The translations under genes were made by a program, and so were the position numbers. Below the pieces are notes generated by a model, which did not search any database, was not told the origin of the DNA, and saw only the letters and a program-made list of their open reading frames with translations. DNA of 9,029 bases from Ignavibacteria bacterium (GTDB lineage Bacteria; Bacteroidota; Ignavibacteria; Ignavibacteriales; Melioribacteraceae), in the NCBI GenBank assembly GCA_003233295.1, contig QILJ01000006.1, positions 1 through 9,029 of the forward strand. Direction: 5' to 3'. This document shows, piece after piece, positions 1-7,831 of this stretch (the first letter of the stretch is position 1; each line of letters opens with the position of its first letter).

Positions 1-201
1 GGCACATTCCGCCCCGCTAAGGAACCTTAGCAGGTGGCTCTCCGGGAGATTGTTGAAAATTGAATATTATACGGAGAGGTGCCAGAGTGGTGAATCCGGA
101 ATGTGTCACAGGCACATTCCGCCCCGCTAAGGAACCTTAGCAGGTGGCTCTCCGGGAGATTGTTGAAAATTGAATATTATACGGAGAGGTGCCAGAGTGG
201 T
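1..201. repeat. Tandem duplication, 110-bp period
   Basis: Bases 1-91 and 111-201 read identically; bases 92-110 form the spacer between the two copies. Each copy holds the 5' part of a serine-tRNA-like sequence at its right end (from 73 and from 183). The copies diverge right after GCCAGAGTGGT. The first copy begins at base 1, so the repeat may extend further left. This is either a real tandem tRNA duplication or an assembly product at a contig edge; the window alone cannot decide. Confidence 0.9.
73..153 (+). other. tRNA-Ser-like unit lacking a T arm
   Basis: The 5' end GGAGAGGTGCCAGAGTGGT is a typical bacterial tRNA-Ser acceptor/D-arm start. GGAGAG (73-78) can pair with CTCTCC (148-153). 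In between, a 9-bp stem (97-105/113-121) closes a 7-base loop TCACAGG at the place of an anticodon arm, and GCTAAG-GAAC-CTTAGC (126-141) resembles the long variable arm of class II tRNAs. No T arm with GGTTCGAATCC is present. The anticodon-like loop lacks the near-universal U33, and its stem is too long for a normal tRNA. It is most likely a decayed or rearranged tRNA-Ser copy rather than a working tRNA. Confidence 0.45.
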
Positions 202-251
202 AAGGTGTTAACGAGGAAACTCGTTCGAGGGTTCGAATCCCTCCCTCTCCG
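183..251 (+). tRNA. tRNA-Ser-like gene lacking its anticodon arm (probable pseudo-tRNA)
   Basis: A perfect 7-bp acceptor stem GGAGAGG (183-189)/CCTCTCC (244-250) is followed by discriminator G251. The D-arm start GCCAGAGTGG, a class II variable arm ACGAG-GAAA-CTCGT (211-224) and a perfect T arm GAGGG-TTCGAAT-CCCTC (227-243) all point to tRNA-Ser. The segment between AAGGTG (202-207) and the variable arm has no room for an anticodon stem-loop: about 20 bases are missing compared with normal tRNA-Ser of about 90 nt. No anticodon can therefore be named, and the gene should not decode as written. The 3' CCA is not encoded. A strong terminator follows at 291. An internal deletion, an assembly collapse between tandem tRNA-Ser genes, or a remnant left by integration into a tRNA gene are all possible. 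Confidence 0.6.
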
Positions 252-259
252 CATCTAAC

Positions 260-288
260 AGCTAGCACGAGGAACCTCGTTTCTAGCT
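260..288 (+). other. Two-tier hairpin downstream of the tRNA-like unit
   Basis: AGCTAG (260-265) pairs with CTAGCT (283-288). Inside it ACGAG (267-271) pairs with CTCGT (276-280) around a GAAC loop, leaving C266 and TT 281-282 as a small internal loop. The inner part nearly repeats the variable arm at 210-225 (ACGAGGAAACTCGT against ACGAGGAACCTCGT), so it may be a duplicated piece of the tRNA. No U tract follows, so it is not a terminator by itself. Confidence 0.5.
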
Positions 289-290
289 TT

Positions 291-330
291 ACAAAAACCA
301 CATTCGTCGCAATGTGGTTTTTGTATTTTT
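291..330 (+). terminator. Rho-independent terminator of the tRNA region
   Basis: A perfect 14-bp stem (291-304/311-324) with a 6-base loop CGTCGC is followed directly by ATTTTT (325-330). It ends plus-strand transcription from the tRNA-like region and insulates the defence genes that start at 396. Confidence 0.88.
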
Positions 331-360
331 GACGAATTATTTTACTTAATTCATGAAAAC

Positions 361-389
361 TTTACTTTTATCTTCATATCCCATATACT
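361..389 (+). promoter_or_regulatory. Probable sigma70-type promoter for the STAND operon
   Basis: TTTACT (361-366) resembles a -35 element and TATACT (384-389) is one mismatch from the -10 consensus, with a 17-bp spacer. Transcription would start about 6-8 bases after the -10, at or next to the ATG at 396. There is no Shine-Dalgarno sequence, so the mRNA would be leaderless or nearly so. This is inferred from motif match and spacing alone. Confidence 0.5.
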
Positions 390-400
390 CGGGATATGAA
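373..400. promoter_or_regulatory. Perfect inverted repeat over the -10 and start codon (operator candidate)
   Basis: The 10-base arms TTCATATCCC (373-382) and GGGATATGAA (391-400) are exact inverted repeats around an 8-base centre. The -10 candidate TATACT lies in the centre, and the ATG at 396 lies in the right arm. A dimeric repressor bound here would block the promoter. If transcription starts further upstream, the RNA hairpin would instead hide the start codon. No regulator gene is recognisable in the window. Confidence 0.6.
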
Positions 401-722
401 ACTTCACACTCCCCGAGAACCAGAGCATGTAAAAGATTGGATCCGCTCTGTTGAAAAAATGACTTCGAAAGACCCACGAATTAAGTGGGAAAATCTTAAT
501 GTTTGGTATGGACTCGAGCTTCCTAAATACTTGTGGTCTGAATGGAAAGATGAATTAAAACCATCTGGTTTTAATTGGCAAACATTCCTAAGGCTACTTA
601 AACATCGAACTGACGCGGTTCTTTTATGGCACAGAGGGGTGTATACATGGAAACAACTTATTGAAAAAATTACTGAATTGATTGAGGGCCCTATGGGACA
701 AGAAATCGTAAAGAAGAAATAA
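396..722 (+). CDS. Trp-rich 108-aa protein of unknown function, upstream partner of the STAND gene
   Basis: I do not recognise this family. The 108 residues are mostly charged and apparently helical, with no signal peptide or membrane segment, so the protein is probably cytosolic. It has eight tryptophans (residues 15, 31, 37, 47, 50, 61, 78 and 85), about 7 percent of the chain. The central stretch around WYGLELPKYLWSEW (37-50) and the helix after NWQTFL (60-65) look like a compact helical domain. The C-terminus is basic (IVKKK). The start ATG lies inside a palindrome with no Shine-Dalgarno, so the transcript may be leaderless. It ends 15 bp before the large STAND gene on the same strand, with no terminator between, so the two are probably co-transcribed. 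That linkage suggests an adaptor, regulator or inhibitor of the STAND protein, but this is inference from position only. A small DNA-binding autoregulator is an alternative. Confidence 0.72.
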   Translation: MKLHTPREPEHVKDWIRSVEKMTSKDPRIKWENLNVWYGLELPKYLWSEWKDELKPSGFNWQTFLRLLKHRTDAVLLWHRGVYTWKQLIEKITELIEGPMGQEIVKKK

Positions 723-737
723 TCATGGCGAGAAATT

Positions 738-3700
738 ATGTTGCAAGAAATTAACTGGAACAATTTTAAGGCGAAATTTAACGGCAAGGAAAACGAAGCC
801 TTCCAACATCTTTGCTATTTGCTTTTTTGTAAAGAGTTCAGTAAGGATTCTGGCATCTCAAGGTTTAAAAATCATGCAGGTATTGAAAATGATCCAGTTG
901 AGAAGGACGGACAAATAATTGGTTGGCAAGCTAAATTTTATACTGCAGGATTATCTGCGAAAAAGAAGTCAGACTTTACAAAATCAGTTGATACTACAAA
1001 CACAAGGCACCCGAATGTGAATCGGATAATATTTTATATAAACGAAGATTTCGGGCAGAACCCCAAAGGGACGGATCCACAATACAAAAAAGAAATTGAA
1101 GATTACTCAAAATCTAAAGGTATCGAGATTGAGTGGAGAACGGCAAGTTATTTTGAATCCCCATTTGTTTGTGAGGAGAATTTTAGTATTGCACAATATT
1201 TTTTTAGTCTGAAGAAAGGAGTAATTGCTTCAATCAAATCCTTATCTAGCCACACAGAGTCATTATTGAAACAAATACAATCGGAAATAGCTATTAATGA
1301 TGCTGTGATTAAGTTGGACCGGTCGGTTGTAATTAGTGAGGTGAAAGAATCGCTAACCAATTTTCCATTACTTATACTGAGTGGTAATGCCGGAGTTGGA
1401 AAAACTGCACTTATCAAAGATTTCTACAAGTCTGTAAATACAGAGTCTCCGGTGTTCATGTTTAAGGCGGCTCAATTTAATGGCATTTCGACAGCGGATG
1501 AATTACTGAAAAGTTTCGGCGAAATTACTTTATCAGAATTTATAAACGAACATACTGATTTTGATAAGAAAATAATAATTATTGATTCTGCAGAAAAACT
1601 GGCTGATATTGAAAATCAGGAAATTTTTCAAACAATCCTTTCTACTCTTTTGAATAATGGCTGGAATATAATTTTTACAGTTAGATATAACTATCTAGAT
1701 GACCTAAAGTTCCAATTAGAAGAAATATATAACATTAGCCCAAAGTCTTTAAACATACCAAACCTTTCAGCAGATGATTTAGAGAGCGTCTCTTCCGAAT
1801 ACAATTTCCAACTACCAAAAAAAGAAAGACTGCAACAGTTGCTACAGATCCCTCTTTACCTTAACGAGTGGTTGCGAAGCTATAAAGAGGTCGAGCCTGA
1901 TATTAGTTACCACGATTTCAGAGATCATATATGGAGGGAAAAAATTCAGCATTCAACTTTTCAAAAAGACAATATCCATATCCGGAGAGAGGAGTGTTTT
2001 TTGAAAATCTCTAAAGAGAGAGCTAGTCAAGGAGGTTTGTTTGTTAAAACTGATGGCTATGACCATGGAGCTCTATCTAAGTTAAATCAGGATGGAATCA
2101 TAGGATATGACAATGCTTTTGGCGGTTACTTTATTACACATGATATTTATGAGGAGTGGGCGCTAGACAAAATCATCGAAAGGACATTTTGTAGTGTGCA
2201 AGAATATAAGCAATTTTACCGAGAAATAGGAAGCTCTCTTCCTATTCGCAGGGCGTTTAGGAATTGGCTTTCCGATAAGTTGTTTATTAGTAATGAGAAA
2301 GCAAAGGAACTTATTGAATTTACAATAGATAACACCCGGATAGATAAGCATTGGAAAGATGAGGCTTTGGTTTCTGTGCTCCTATCAGATTATGCTTGTA
2401 CATTTTTTGAGCAGTTTGAGGACAGATTATTGAAGAAACCAGAGAAAATTGTCTCTCAAGATAGTTCTTCAGAAATTGTAAGAAGCATTAGTGTTACTTA
2501 CAACTATGACAATTGTTTGTTGAACAGAGTTCTCTTTCTCTTAAGAATTGCTTGTAAGACTATTGATGAGGATTTCCTGCACCTGCTGGGTGTTACAAAA
2601 ACCGAAGGAATTGCTCTTAAGACAGTCTTTACAACCCCTAAGGGGAAAGGGTGGGAGTGTGCTATTGCGTTTGTAAATAATCACAAAGAAAAACTACAGT
2701 TCCAGTATATGAACGTAATTCTTCCCGTGTTGGATGACTGGAATAATAAAAACAAAGAAGGAGAAGCAACAAGGCACGCCGCTCAAATGGCTTTGTTTTA
2801 CTATAAAGAATTTACAAAAGAGGAGGGTTCTTATTTTAGCCCTCGTGATAACACAAAAGATAGACTTATTCGAACAATCTTTAATGGATCGTCAGAAATT
2901 AAGGATGAACTTGGTGTAATTTTTAATGAGGTCATAACAAAAAAAGATGTTTCTCATCGTAGTCAATATTATGAACTCATTAAGGTCGCCATGGGTCCTC
3001 TCTTTGAAAGCGCTGTAATAGCTCAAAATCTTCCAAAAGAAGTTATGCAATTAGCAAATCTTTTTTGGTTTTACACGCCAAGAGAAACTACCAGTTGGCA
3101 TCCTGATTACAGAAATGATATAGGGCAATATTTTGATTTGGCCGATGAACACCTGGAATATTATCCTGCAAGTGCATTTCAAACCCCAACTTTTAGATTG
3201 CTTCAAACGGATCCTAAAGCGTCTGTTGATTTTATCTTGTCTTTTGTGAACCGCGCAGTTGAATACTTTGCGAAATCAGAATTTGCTCAATATGAGTCTG
3301 AAGAAATAGACGTTGTCATTGACGAATCAAGTAACACTATCAAGCAGTACATATGCCGCAGAATTTGGAATTTATATCGAGGAACTCAAACAGCTCCGCA
3401 CCTTTTTGAGTCAGTTCATATGGCGCTAGAAAGATGGTTACTTATGGTTGCAAAAACAGCAACACCAGAGATTCTTGAAGAATGGTGCTTATATCTAATA
3501 AAAAACTCTCGTTCAGCATCTATTACTGCCATTGTTGTAAGTATTGTTCTCGCTGAGCCTGCAAAGTTATTTAACATTGCACAAATTTTATTTCGAACAA
3601 AAGAATTTTTCTTTTATGATACAGCTAGAATGCAACTTGATATGACAGCGAAGAGTATGTACTCAATTAGCAACGACCGAGAAGGTATGTTTAAAGATGA

Positions 3701-5573
3701 ACGTCTTAAAACCTGCGAGGACAAACATCGTTCCTTCACTCTAGAGAATCAAGCGCTTAGTTACCAGGTTTTTGCAAGTGAGGATGAAGGAGAAGAGGTT
3801 GCAAAGAAGAGGCAAGAAATTTTGTGGAAAATCTTTGATGACTATTACGATCGACTCCCAGATAAATTAAAGGAGATAGAAAATGACAAAACATGGAGGT
3901 TGTATTTGGCAAGGATGGATAAAAGGAAGATGAATATAACGACAGAAAAGAAAGACGACCAAGTTCTTATAAACTTCAACCCAGATATTGACCCTGAGTT
4001 ACAAAAATACAGCGAAGATTCGCTAGCAAAAAGTTCAGAAGTTATGAAGTATACACCGCTACAGTTGTGGTCACGTTACAGATTTGAACGCAACGAAAGC
4101 GAGTATCAAAAATATCCACAATATAATAATGGTCACAAGCTAATTATTTCTGACACAAAGGAGATTATCAAAGGATTGAAGAATGACGAAAGCGAAGAAA
4201 AGACTTTCACTTTGTTTTATCTCCCTGTTCCCCCATATACATGCGCAGTTTTGGTTCGAGATTATTTTAGCCAACTTGATAAGAATGAGAGAGATTTCTG
4301 CATAGACACTATTCTTGAATATGCCTCTAAACCATTAAGAGATGAGTATCGTTATCAAATTGGCGACGGAGTTGATGTCGCTATAAAAGTTTTGCCGTCC
4401 TTAATTAAGTATTTTCCAAAGAAAATTAAAATAGTAAAAGAGACTTTACTGTATTCTCTCTTCAATTCATATCCAGTAGGAATGAGTGCTCGACTTTCCG
4501 ACTATGTTGTAGCGGGTATTCTACAGAATATGTGGAAAGACTCTCCAGAGGACGCAAATTCTATGTTTTTGGGGTATCTAATTTTAAAACCAAAGTTTGA
4601 CGAGATTTCTGAAGTAATAAGAGAAGAAAATCGAAAAAATAATGAGTATGGGTTTTCTTACACTTCCGCAGTGGAGCGTTTTGCGGAGGACTATAAAACA
4701 GAGGTTTCAAAGGTTGTTTCTAATCAAGTTACATTTTCAGATATTCCAGACATAAAAAATGCTGAGCCAGAAATACTAATAACCGCGTTTTCCCTCTTAC
4801 CCCTTGGAACGACAGATAAAGATCACAAACTCTTTGTTAAGGAGATTCTCTCCGTAATTTTAAAGGCGGTAAAGGCAAATGAACGCAGTGAAAGGTTAGA
4901 TTACTCAGTTGAGCACTTGTTTTTGGAAAAACTTGCTTATTTTGTTTTATCTTCAAAAGAAGATGACATCCAAAGTTATCTTGAACCGCTTATAAACAGC
5001 CTCGATGACTCAAAGGAAACATATAAATTTCTTGATGAATTAGTTATTGCTGAGGACGGCTTAAAGAAATGTGAGGAATTTTGGTTTATTTGGGAGCTTT
5101 TCTATCCAAAGATCGTTGACTTGTGTAAAAGTGGAAATCAACGATGGTATTTAAAGAATATTATTTGGAGTTATTTATTTGCATCACAGCCCTGGAATAA
5201 AGAGGCGGAAGGATGGCACTCTTTTAGAGAGCAGGAAAAATCATTTTTCAAGAAAGTTGCACAAGAGATCGGCGGGTATCCAAGTGTTTTGTATTCTCTT
5301 TCAAAACTCCTAAATGAGATAGGGAAAAGTTTCGTTGATGACGGAATTTTCTGGATTAGTGATATTTTAAAAAATAATCCAGGATTGGTATCAAAGGAGT
5401 TGGAAATAAATACCGTTTACTATCTAGAAAATATCGTGCGGGGATATATTCTTAGAAATCGACGTAAAGTAAAAACTGACATAACTATTAAAAATAGAAT
5501 CCTTGAAATTCTTAACTTCTTAATTGCGAAAGAGTCGGCAACAGGATATTTATTAAGGGAGGATATATTATAA
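738..5573 (+). CDS. Avs4-like antiviral STAND NTPase with N-terminal PD-(D/E)XK nuclease
   Basis: The 1611-aa protein reads as three parts. Residues 1 to about 150 look like an Mrr/restriction-type PD-(D/E)XK nuclease: E20 lies in a helix (ENEAFQHLCYLLF), followed by acidic E50/D52 in GIENDP and then Q64-A-K66 in GWQAKF. Residues about 190-480 form a STAND P-loop NTPase: Walker A GNAGVGKT (216-223), Walker B IIIID283-SAE286, a sensor-like TVR (314-316), and an ITHDIYEEWA motif (466-475) typical of the end of such modules. The rest, more than 1100 residues, is helix-rich without clear sequence repeats, as expected of a target-sensing array. In known Avs proteins this part binds a conserved phage protein (portal for Avs4, large terminase for Avs1-3), which drives tetramer assembly and nuclease activation. 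Order and length (Avs4 is roughly 1600 aa) fit Avs4 best, but the target cannot be read from the sequence. The ATG at 738 follows a weak GGCGAG site. It probably shares an operon with the 108-aa gene. Confidence 0.82.
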   Translation: MLQEINWNNFKAKFNGKENEAFQHLCYLLFCKEFSKDSGISRFKNHAGIENDPVEKDGQIIGWQAKFYTAGLSAKKKSDFTKSVDTTNTRHPNVNRIIFYINEDFGQNPKGTDPQYKKEIEDYSKSKGIEIEWRTASYFESPFVCEENFSIAQYFFSLKKGVIASIKSLSSHTESLLKQIQSEIAINDAVIKLDRSVVISEVKESLTNFPLLILSGNAGVGKTALIKDFYKSVNTESPVFMFKAAQFNGISTADELLKSFGEITLSEFINEHTDFDKKIIIIDSAEKLADIENQEIFQTILSTLLNNGWNIIFTVRYNYLDDLKFQLEEIYNISPKSLNIPNLSADDLESVSSEYNFQLPKKERLQQLLQIPLYLNEWLRSYKEVEPDISYHDFRDHIWREKIQHSTFQKDNIHIRREECFLKISKERASQGGLFVKTDGYDHGALSKLNQDGIIGYDNAFGGYFITHDIYEEWALDKIIERTFCSVQEYKQFYREIGSSLPIRRAFRNWLSDKLFISNEKAKELIEFTIDNTRIDKHWKDEALVSVLLSDYACTFFEQFEDRLLKKPEKIVSQDSSSEIVRSISVTYNYDNCLLNRVLFLLRIACKTIDEDFLHLLGVTKTEGIALKTVFTTPKGKGWECAIAFVNNHKEKLQFQYMNVILPVLDDWNNKNKEGEATRHAAQMALFYYKEFTKEEGSYFSPRDNTKDRLIRTIFNGSSEIKDELGVIFNEVITKKDVSHRSQYYELIKVAMGPLFESAVIAQNLPKEVMQLANLFWFYTPRETTSWHPDYRNDIGQYFDLADEHLEYYPASAFQTPTFRLLQTDPKASVDFILSFVNRAVEYFAKSEFAQYESEEIDVVIDESSNTIKQYICRRIWNLYRGTQTAPHLFESVHMALERWLLMVAKTATPEILEEWCLYLIKNSRSASITAIVVSIVLAEPAKLFNIAQILFRTKEFFFYDTARMQLDMTAKSMYSISNDREGMFKDERLKTCEDKHRSFTLENQALSYQVFASEDEGEEVAKKRQEILWKIFDDYYDRLPDKLKEIENDKTWRLYLARMDKRKMNITTEKKDDQVLINFNPDIDPELQKYSEDSLAKSSEVMKYTPLQLWSRYRFERNESEYQKYPQYNNGHKLIISDTKEIIKGLKNDESEEKTFTLFYLPVPPYTCAVLVRDYFSQLDKNERDFCIDTILEYASKPLRDEYRYQIGDGVDVAIKVLPSLIKYFPKKIKIVKETLLYSLFNSYPVGMSARLSDYVVAGILQNMWKDSPEDANSMFLGYLILKPKFDEISEVIREENRKNNEYGFSYTSAVERFAEDYKTEVSKVVSNQVTFSDIPDIKNAEPEILITAFSLLPLGTTDKDHKLFVKEILSVILKAVKANERSERLDYSVEHLFLEKLAYFVLSSKEDDIQSYLEPLINSLDDSKETYKFLDELVIAEDGLKKCEEFWFIWELFYPKIVDLCKSGNQRWYLKNIIWSYLFASQPWNKEAEGWHSFREQEKSFFKKVAQEIGGYPSVLYSLSKLLNEIGKSFVDDGIFWISDILKNNPGLVSKELEINTVYYLENIVRGYILRNRRKVKTDITIKNRILEILNFLIAKESATGYLLREDIL

Positions 5574-5687
5574 TCAACCGTTACATTAAAGTTATTAGTT
5601 TATCCTCCAGTATGATCTTTCCCTTCTTACAAAACATACTTTGCGTAATTTCGCATTTCTATATTTCTACAAAAACTGAACCTTTTC

Positions 5688-5696
5688 TGTTATTAT
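5688..5696 (+). promoter_or_regulatory. Possible extended -10 promoter before the GmrSD gene
   Basis: The 139-bp gap 5574-5712 contains TG-T-TATTAT (5688-5696), an extended -10 pattern ending 16 bases before the ATG at 5713. No good -35 is seen. The leader would be about 10 bases (TACAACACATTT) without a Shine-Dalgarno. No clear terminator for the STAND operon was found in the gap, only a weak 4-bp hairpin TGCG/CGCA near 5642-5655, so read-through from upstream is possible. Confidence 0.35.
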
Positions 5697-5712
5697 AAAT
5701 TACAACACATTT

Positions 5713-7803
5713 ATGAAAGCGACCGAAATAAAATTAATCGATTTTCTTAAAAAATCACCCCAGTTTGTTATTCCTATTTACCAACGCACCTATAGTTGGA
5801 GTGAGAAGGAGTGTTTACAACTATGGGAGGATATTTTACGTACAGGGAGCAATGAAGAAATTACTGCTCATTTTGTTGGATCTATTGTTTATGTGGAAAA
5901 GGGTCTTTATTCCGTTGCGAACCAGTCGCAACTACTCGTGATTGACGGACAGCAAAGACTCACCACAATAACTTTATTAATTGAGGCTCTTGCCCGCTCT
6001 CTCGGAGACGGTGAGCCAATAGAAGGATTCTCAGCAAAAACACTTCGTGATTATTATCTCATTGATCCGCGCGAAGAAGGAGAAAAGAAGTATAAACTCA
6101 TTTTATCTCAAACGGACAAAGCGTCGTTAACAGCACTACTCGACAACATTCCTGAGCCACAAGATTCTTCTGTGCGAATTAAGGAGAACTTTGATTTTTT
6201 TATCAATAAGATTGCTGAAGAAAAAAATAATCTTTCATCAATATGTAATGGTTTGGCAAAACTTATTATTGTAGATATATCCCTTAATCGCGATCAAGAT
6301 AATCCTCAACTTATATTTGAAAGTCTAAACTCGACCGGACTTGAACTAAGTCAGGCGGATTTAATTCGCAATTATATTTTAATGGGGCTAGAGCCTGAGC
6401 TTCAGTCTAATTTGTACAACCAATATTGGCGGCCGATGGAAATAGATTTTGGACAGGAGGGTTACGCTGTATATTTTGATGGCTTTATGCGACATTATCT
6501 TACCGTAAAGACTGGTGTTATTCCAAAAGAGCGCGAAGTATATGAAGCATTTAAACAACACGCGCATTCCCAAAAGGACTCAGGCGTTGAGGCGCTTGTT
6601 GCTGATATTAGAGCTTTCGCTAAATATTACTGTGCCATGGCCCTTAATGCTGAAACCGATTCAGAATTAAAAATGACCTTTCATGATCTACGAGAATTAA
6701 AAGTTGATGTTGCGTTCCCATTCTTGCTAGAGCTCTATCATGATTATGACAAACAAATTCTTTCCGCAGATGAGTTATTGAAAATTGTGCGCCTAGTAGA
6801 AAGTTATGTATTTCGTCGTGCCATATGTAGTATACCAACTAATTCAATGAATAAAACATTTAGCAATTTTTCTCGCAATTTGAAAAAAGATCGGTATTTG
6901 GAGAGTGTCCAAGCAAACTTTTTACTTCTTCCGTCTTATAGACGTTTCCCTGATGATGAAGAGTTTAAGCGAGAAATTAAACTAAAAGATATTTATAATT
7001 TTCGTAGCCGAAGCTATTGGTTGCGCCGATTGGAAAATTACGAAAGAAAAGAACGTGTGCCCGTGGCTGAATATACTATCGAACACATTATGCCGCAAAA
7101 TGAGAATCTATCAGATGAGTGGAAAACAGAACTTGGACCCGAATGGGAGCGTATACAAAATACTTATTTACATACATTAGGAAATTTAACTTTGACCGGC
7201 TATAACTCTGAATATAGCGACAGACCATTTATAGAAAAACGAAACATGAAAGGAGGATTTGTAGAAAGCCCACTACGGTTGAACAAAGAAATTGCTGACA
7301 AAGAGCATTGGACGGAGCAAGACATACTAGATCGTGCTGAGACATTATCAGAACAAGTGACTAAAGTTTGGCTTGCTCCGGCAGTAGAGCGTAGTATTTT
7401 GGACGCATACCAACCCAAAGCAGAAATAACCGAGTATAGTATAGACAATCACCCACACCTTACCGCCGAGCCTTTACAAAGTTTATTTGAAGAATTTCGT
7501 AATCAAGTACTGGCGCTTGATCCTTGTGTGACCGAGTCATTTCTAAAATTGTATGTTGCTTATAAAGCGGAAACTAACTTTGTAGATGTTGTTCCACAGG
7601 CAAAGCGGTTGCGTCTTTCATTGAACATGGCGTTTTCTGAAATTAATGATCCAAGGGGAATTTGCAAAGATGTATCAGCGCTTGGCCGTTGGGGTAATGG
7701 AGATGTAGAAGTCGGTCTCTCAAATATTGAGGACCTACCTTATGTTATGGGGTTAGTTCGCCAAGCATTTGAGAAGCAGATGGGAGACGGATCAAAAACT
7801 TAA
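5713..7803 (+). CDS. gmrSD: GmrSD-type type IV restriction enzyme (DUF262-DUF1524, DUF5655-like C-terminus)
   Basis: The 696-aa single chain joins the S and D parts of the GmrSD family. The N-terminal DUF262 domain shows IPIYQRTYSW (20-29), the nucleotide-binding DGQQRLTT motif (78-85) and the family signature IFESLNSTG (201-209) leading into DLIRNY. The DUF1524 HNH-like nuclease shows EHIMPQN (457-463) and, about 25 residues later, HTLGNLTLTGYNS (487-499); H458 and H487 are the likely catalytic or metal-site histidines. Residues about 580-690 resemble DUF5655, often found at the end of such proteins. Characterised relatives (E. coli CT596 GmrSD, BrxU, SspE) use NTP to cut modified phage DNA (glucosylated hmC, or phosphorothioate-linked systems). 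Which modification is recognised here is unknown. No BREX or Ssp partner genes are present, so a stand-alone type IV system is most likely. A small PUA/EVE-like gene follows 28 bp downstream. All key motifs are intact and no frameshift is seen. Confidence 0.9.
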   Translation: MKATEIKLIDFLKKSPQFVIPIYQRTYSWSEKECLQLWEDILRTGSNEEITAHFVGSIVYVEKGLYSVANQSQLLVIDGQQRLTTITLLIEALARSLGDGEPIEGFSAKTLRDYYLIDPREEGEKKYKLILSQTDKASLTALLDNIPEPQDSSVRIKENFDFFINKIAEEKNNLSSICNGLAKLIIVDISLNRDQDNPQLIFESLNSTGLELSQADLIRNYILMGLEPELQSNLYNQYWRPMEIDFGQEGYAVYFDGFMRHYLTVKTGVIPKEREVYEAFKQHAHSQKDSGVEALVADIRAFAKYYCAMALNAETDSELKMTFHDLRELKVDVAFPFLLELYHDYDKQILSADELLKIVRLVESYVFRRAICSIPTNSMNKTFSNFSRNLKKDRYLESVQANFLLLPSYRRFPDDEEFKREIKLKDIYNFRSRSYWLRRLENYERKERVPVAEYTIEHIMPQNENLSDEWKTELGPEWERIQNTYLHTLGNLTLTGYNSEYSDRPFIEKRNMKGGFVESPLRLNKEIADKEHWTEQDILDRAETLSEQVTKVWLAPAVERSILDAYQPKAEITEYSIDNHPHLTAEPLQSLFEEFRNQVLALDPCVTESFLKLYVAYKAETNFVDVVPQAKRLRLSLNMAFSEINDPRGICKDVSALGRWGNGDVEVGLSNIEDLPYVMGLVRQAFEKQMGDGSKT

Positions 7804-7831
7804 GTAACTTTTAATAAACCGAATTAATGAT

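Noticed and set aside
73..153. Selenocysteine tRNA (TCA within the loop)
   Set aside because: There is no T arm and no long acceptor stem, and TCA is not centred in the 7-base loop.
175..180. TATTAT as -10 promoter of the second tRNA-like unit
   Set aside because: It ends only two bases before the tRNA 5' end, so transcription would start inside the tRNA, and no -35 is found at the right distance.
1..260. CRISPR array
   Set aside because: There are only two repeat copies, 91 bp long with a 19-bp gap, and they contain tRNA sequence; no cas genes are present.
404..787. Antisense 127-aa open frame
   Set aside because: It lies opposite the 108-aa gene and the start of the STAND gene, has no recognisable domain, and looks like a shadow of the plus-strand coding sequence.
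5645..5703. GTAATTT/AAATTAC inverted pair in the gap before the GmrSD gene
   Set aside because: It is only seven AT-rich base pairs over a distance of 45 bases; this is expected by chance.
738..7803. Alternative genetic code (UGA as Trp or Gly)
   Set aside because: The 1611-aa and 696-aa genes have no in-frame TGA and use TGG for all Trp; recoded genomes would show many TGA codons over such a length.
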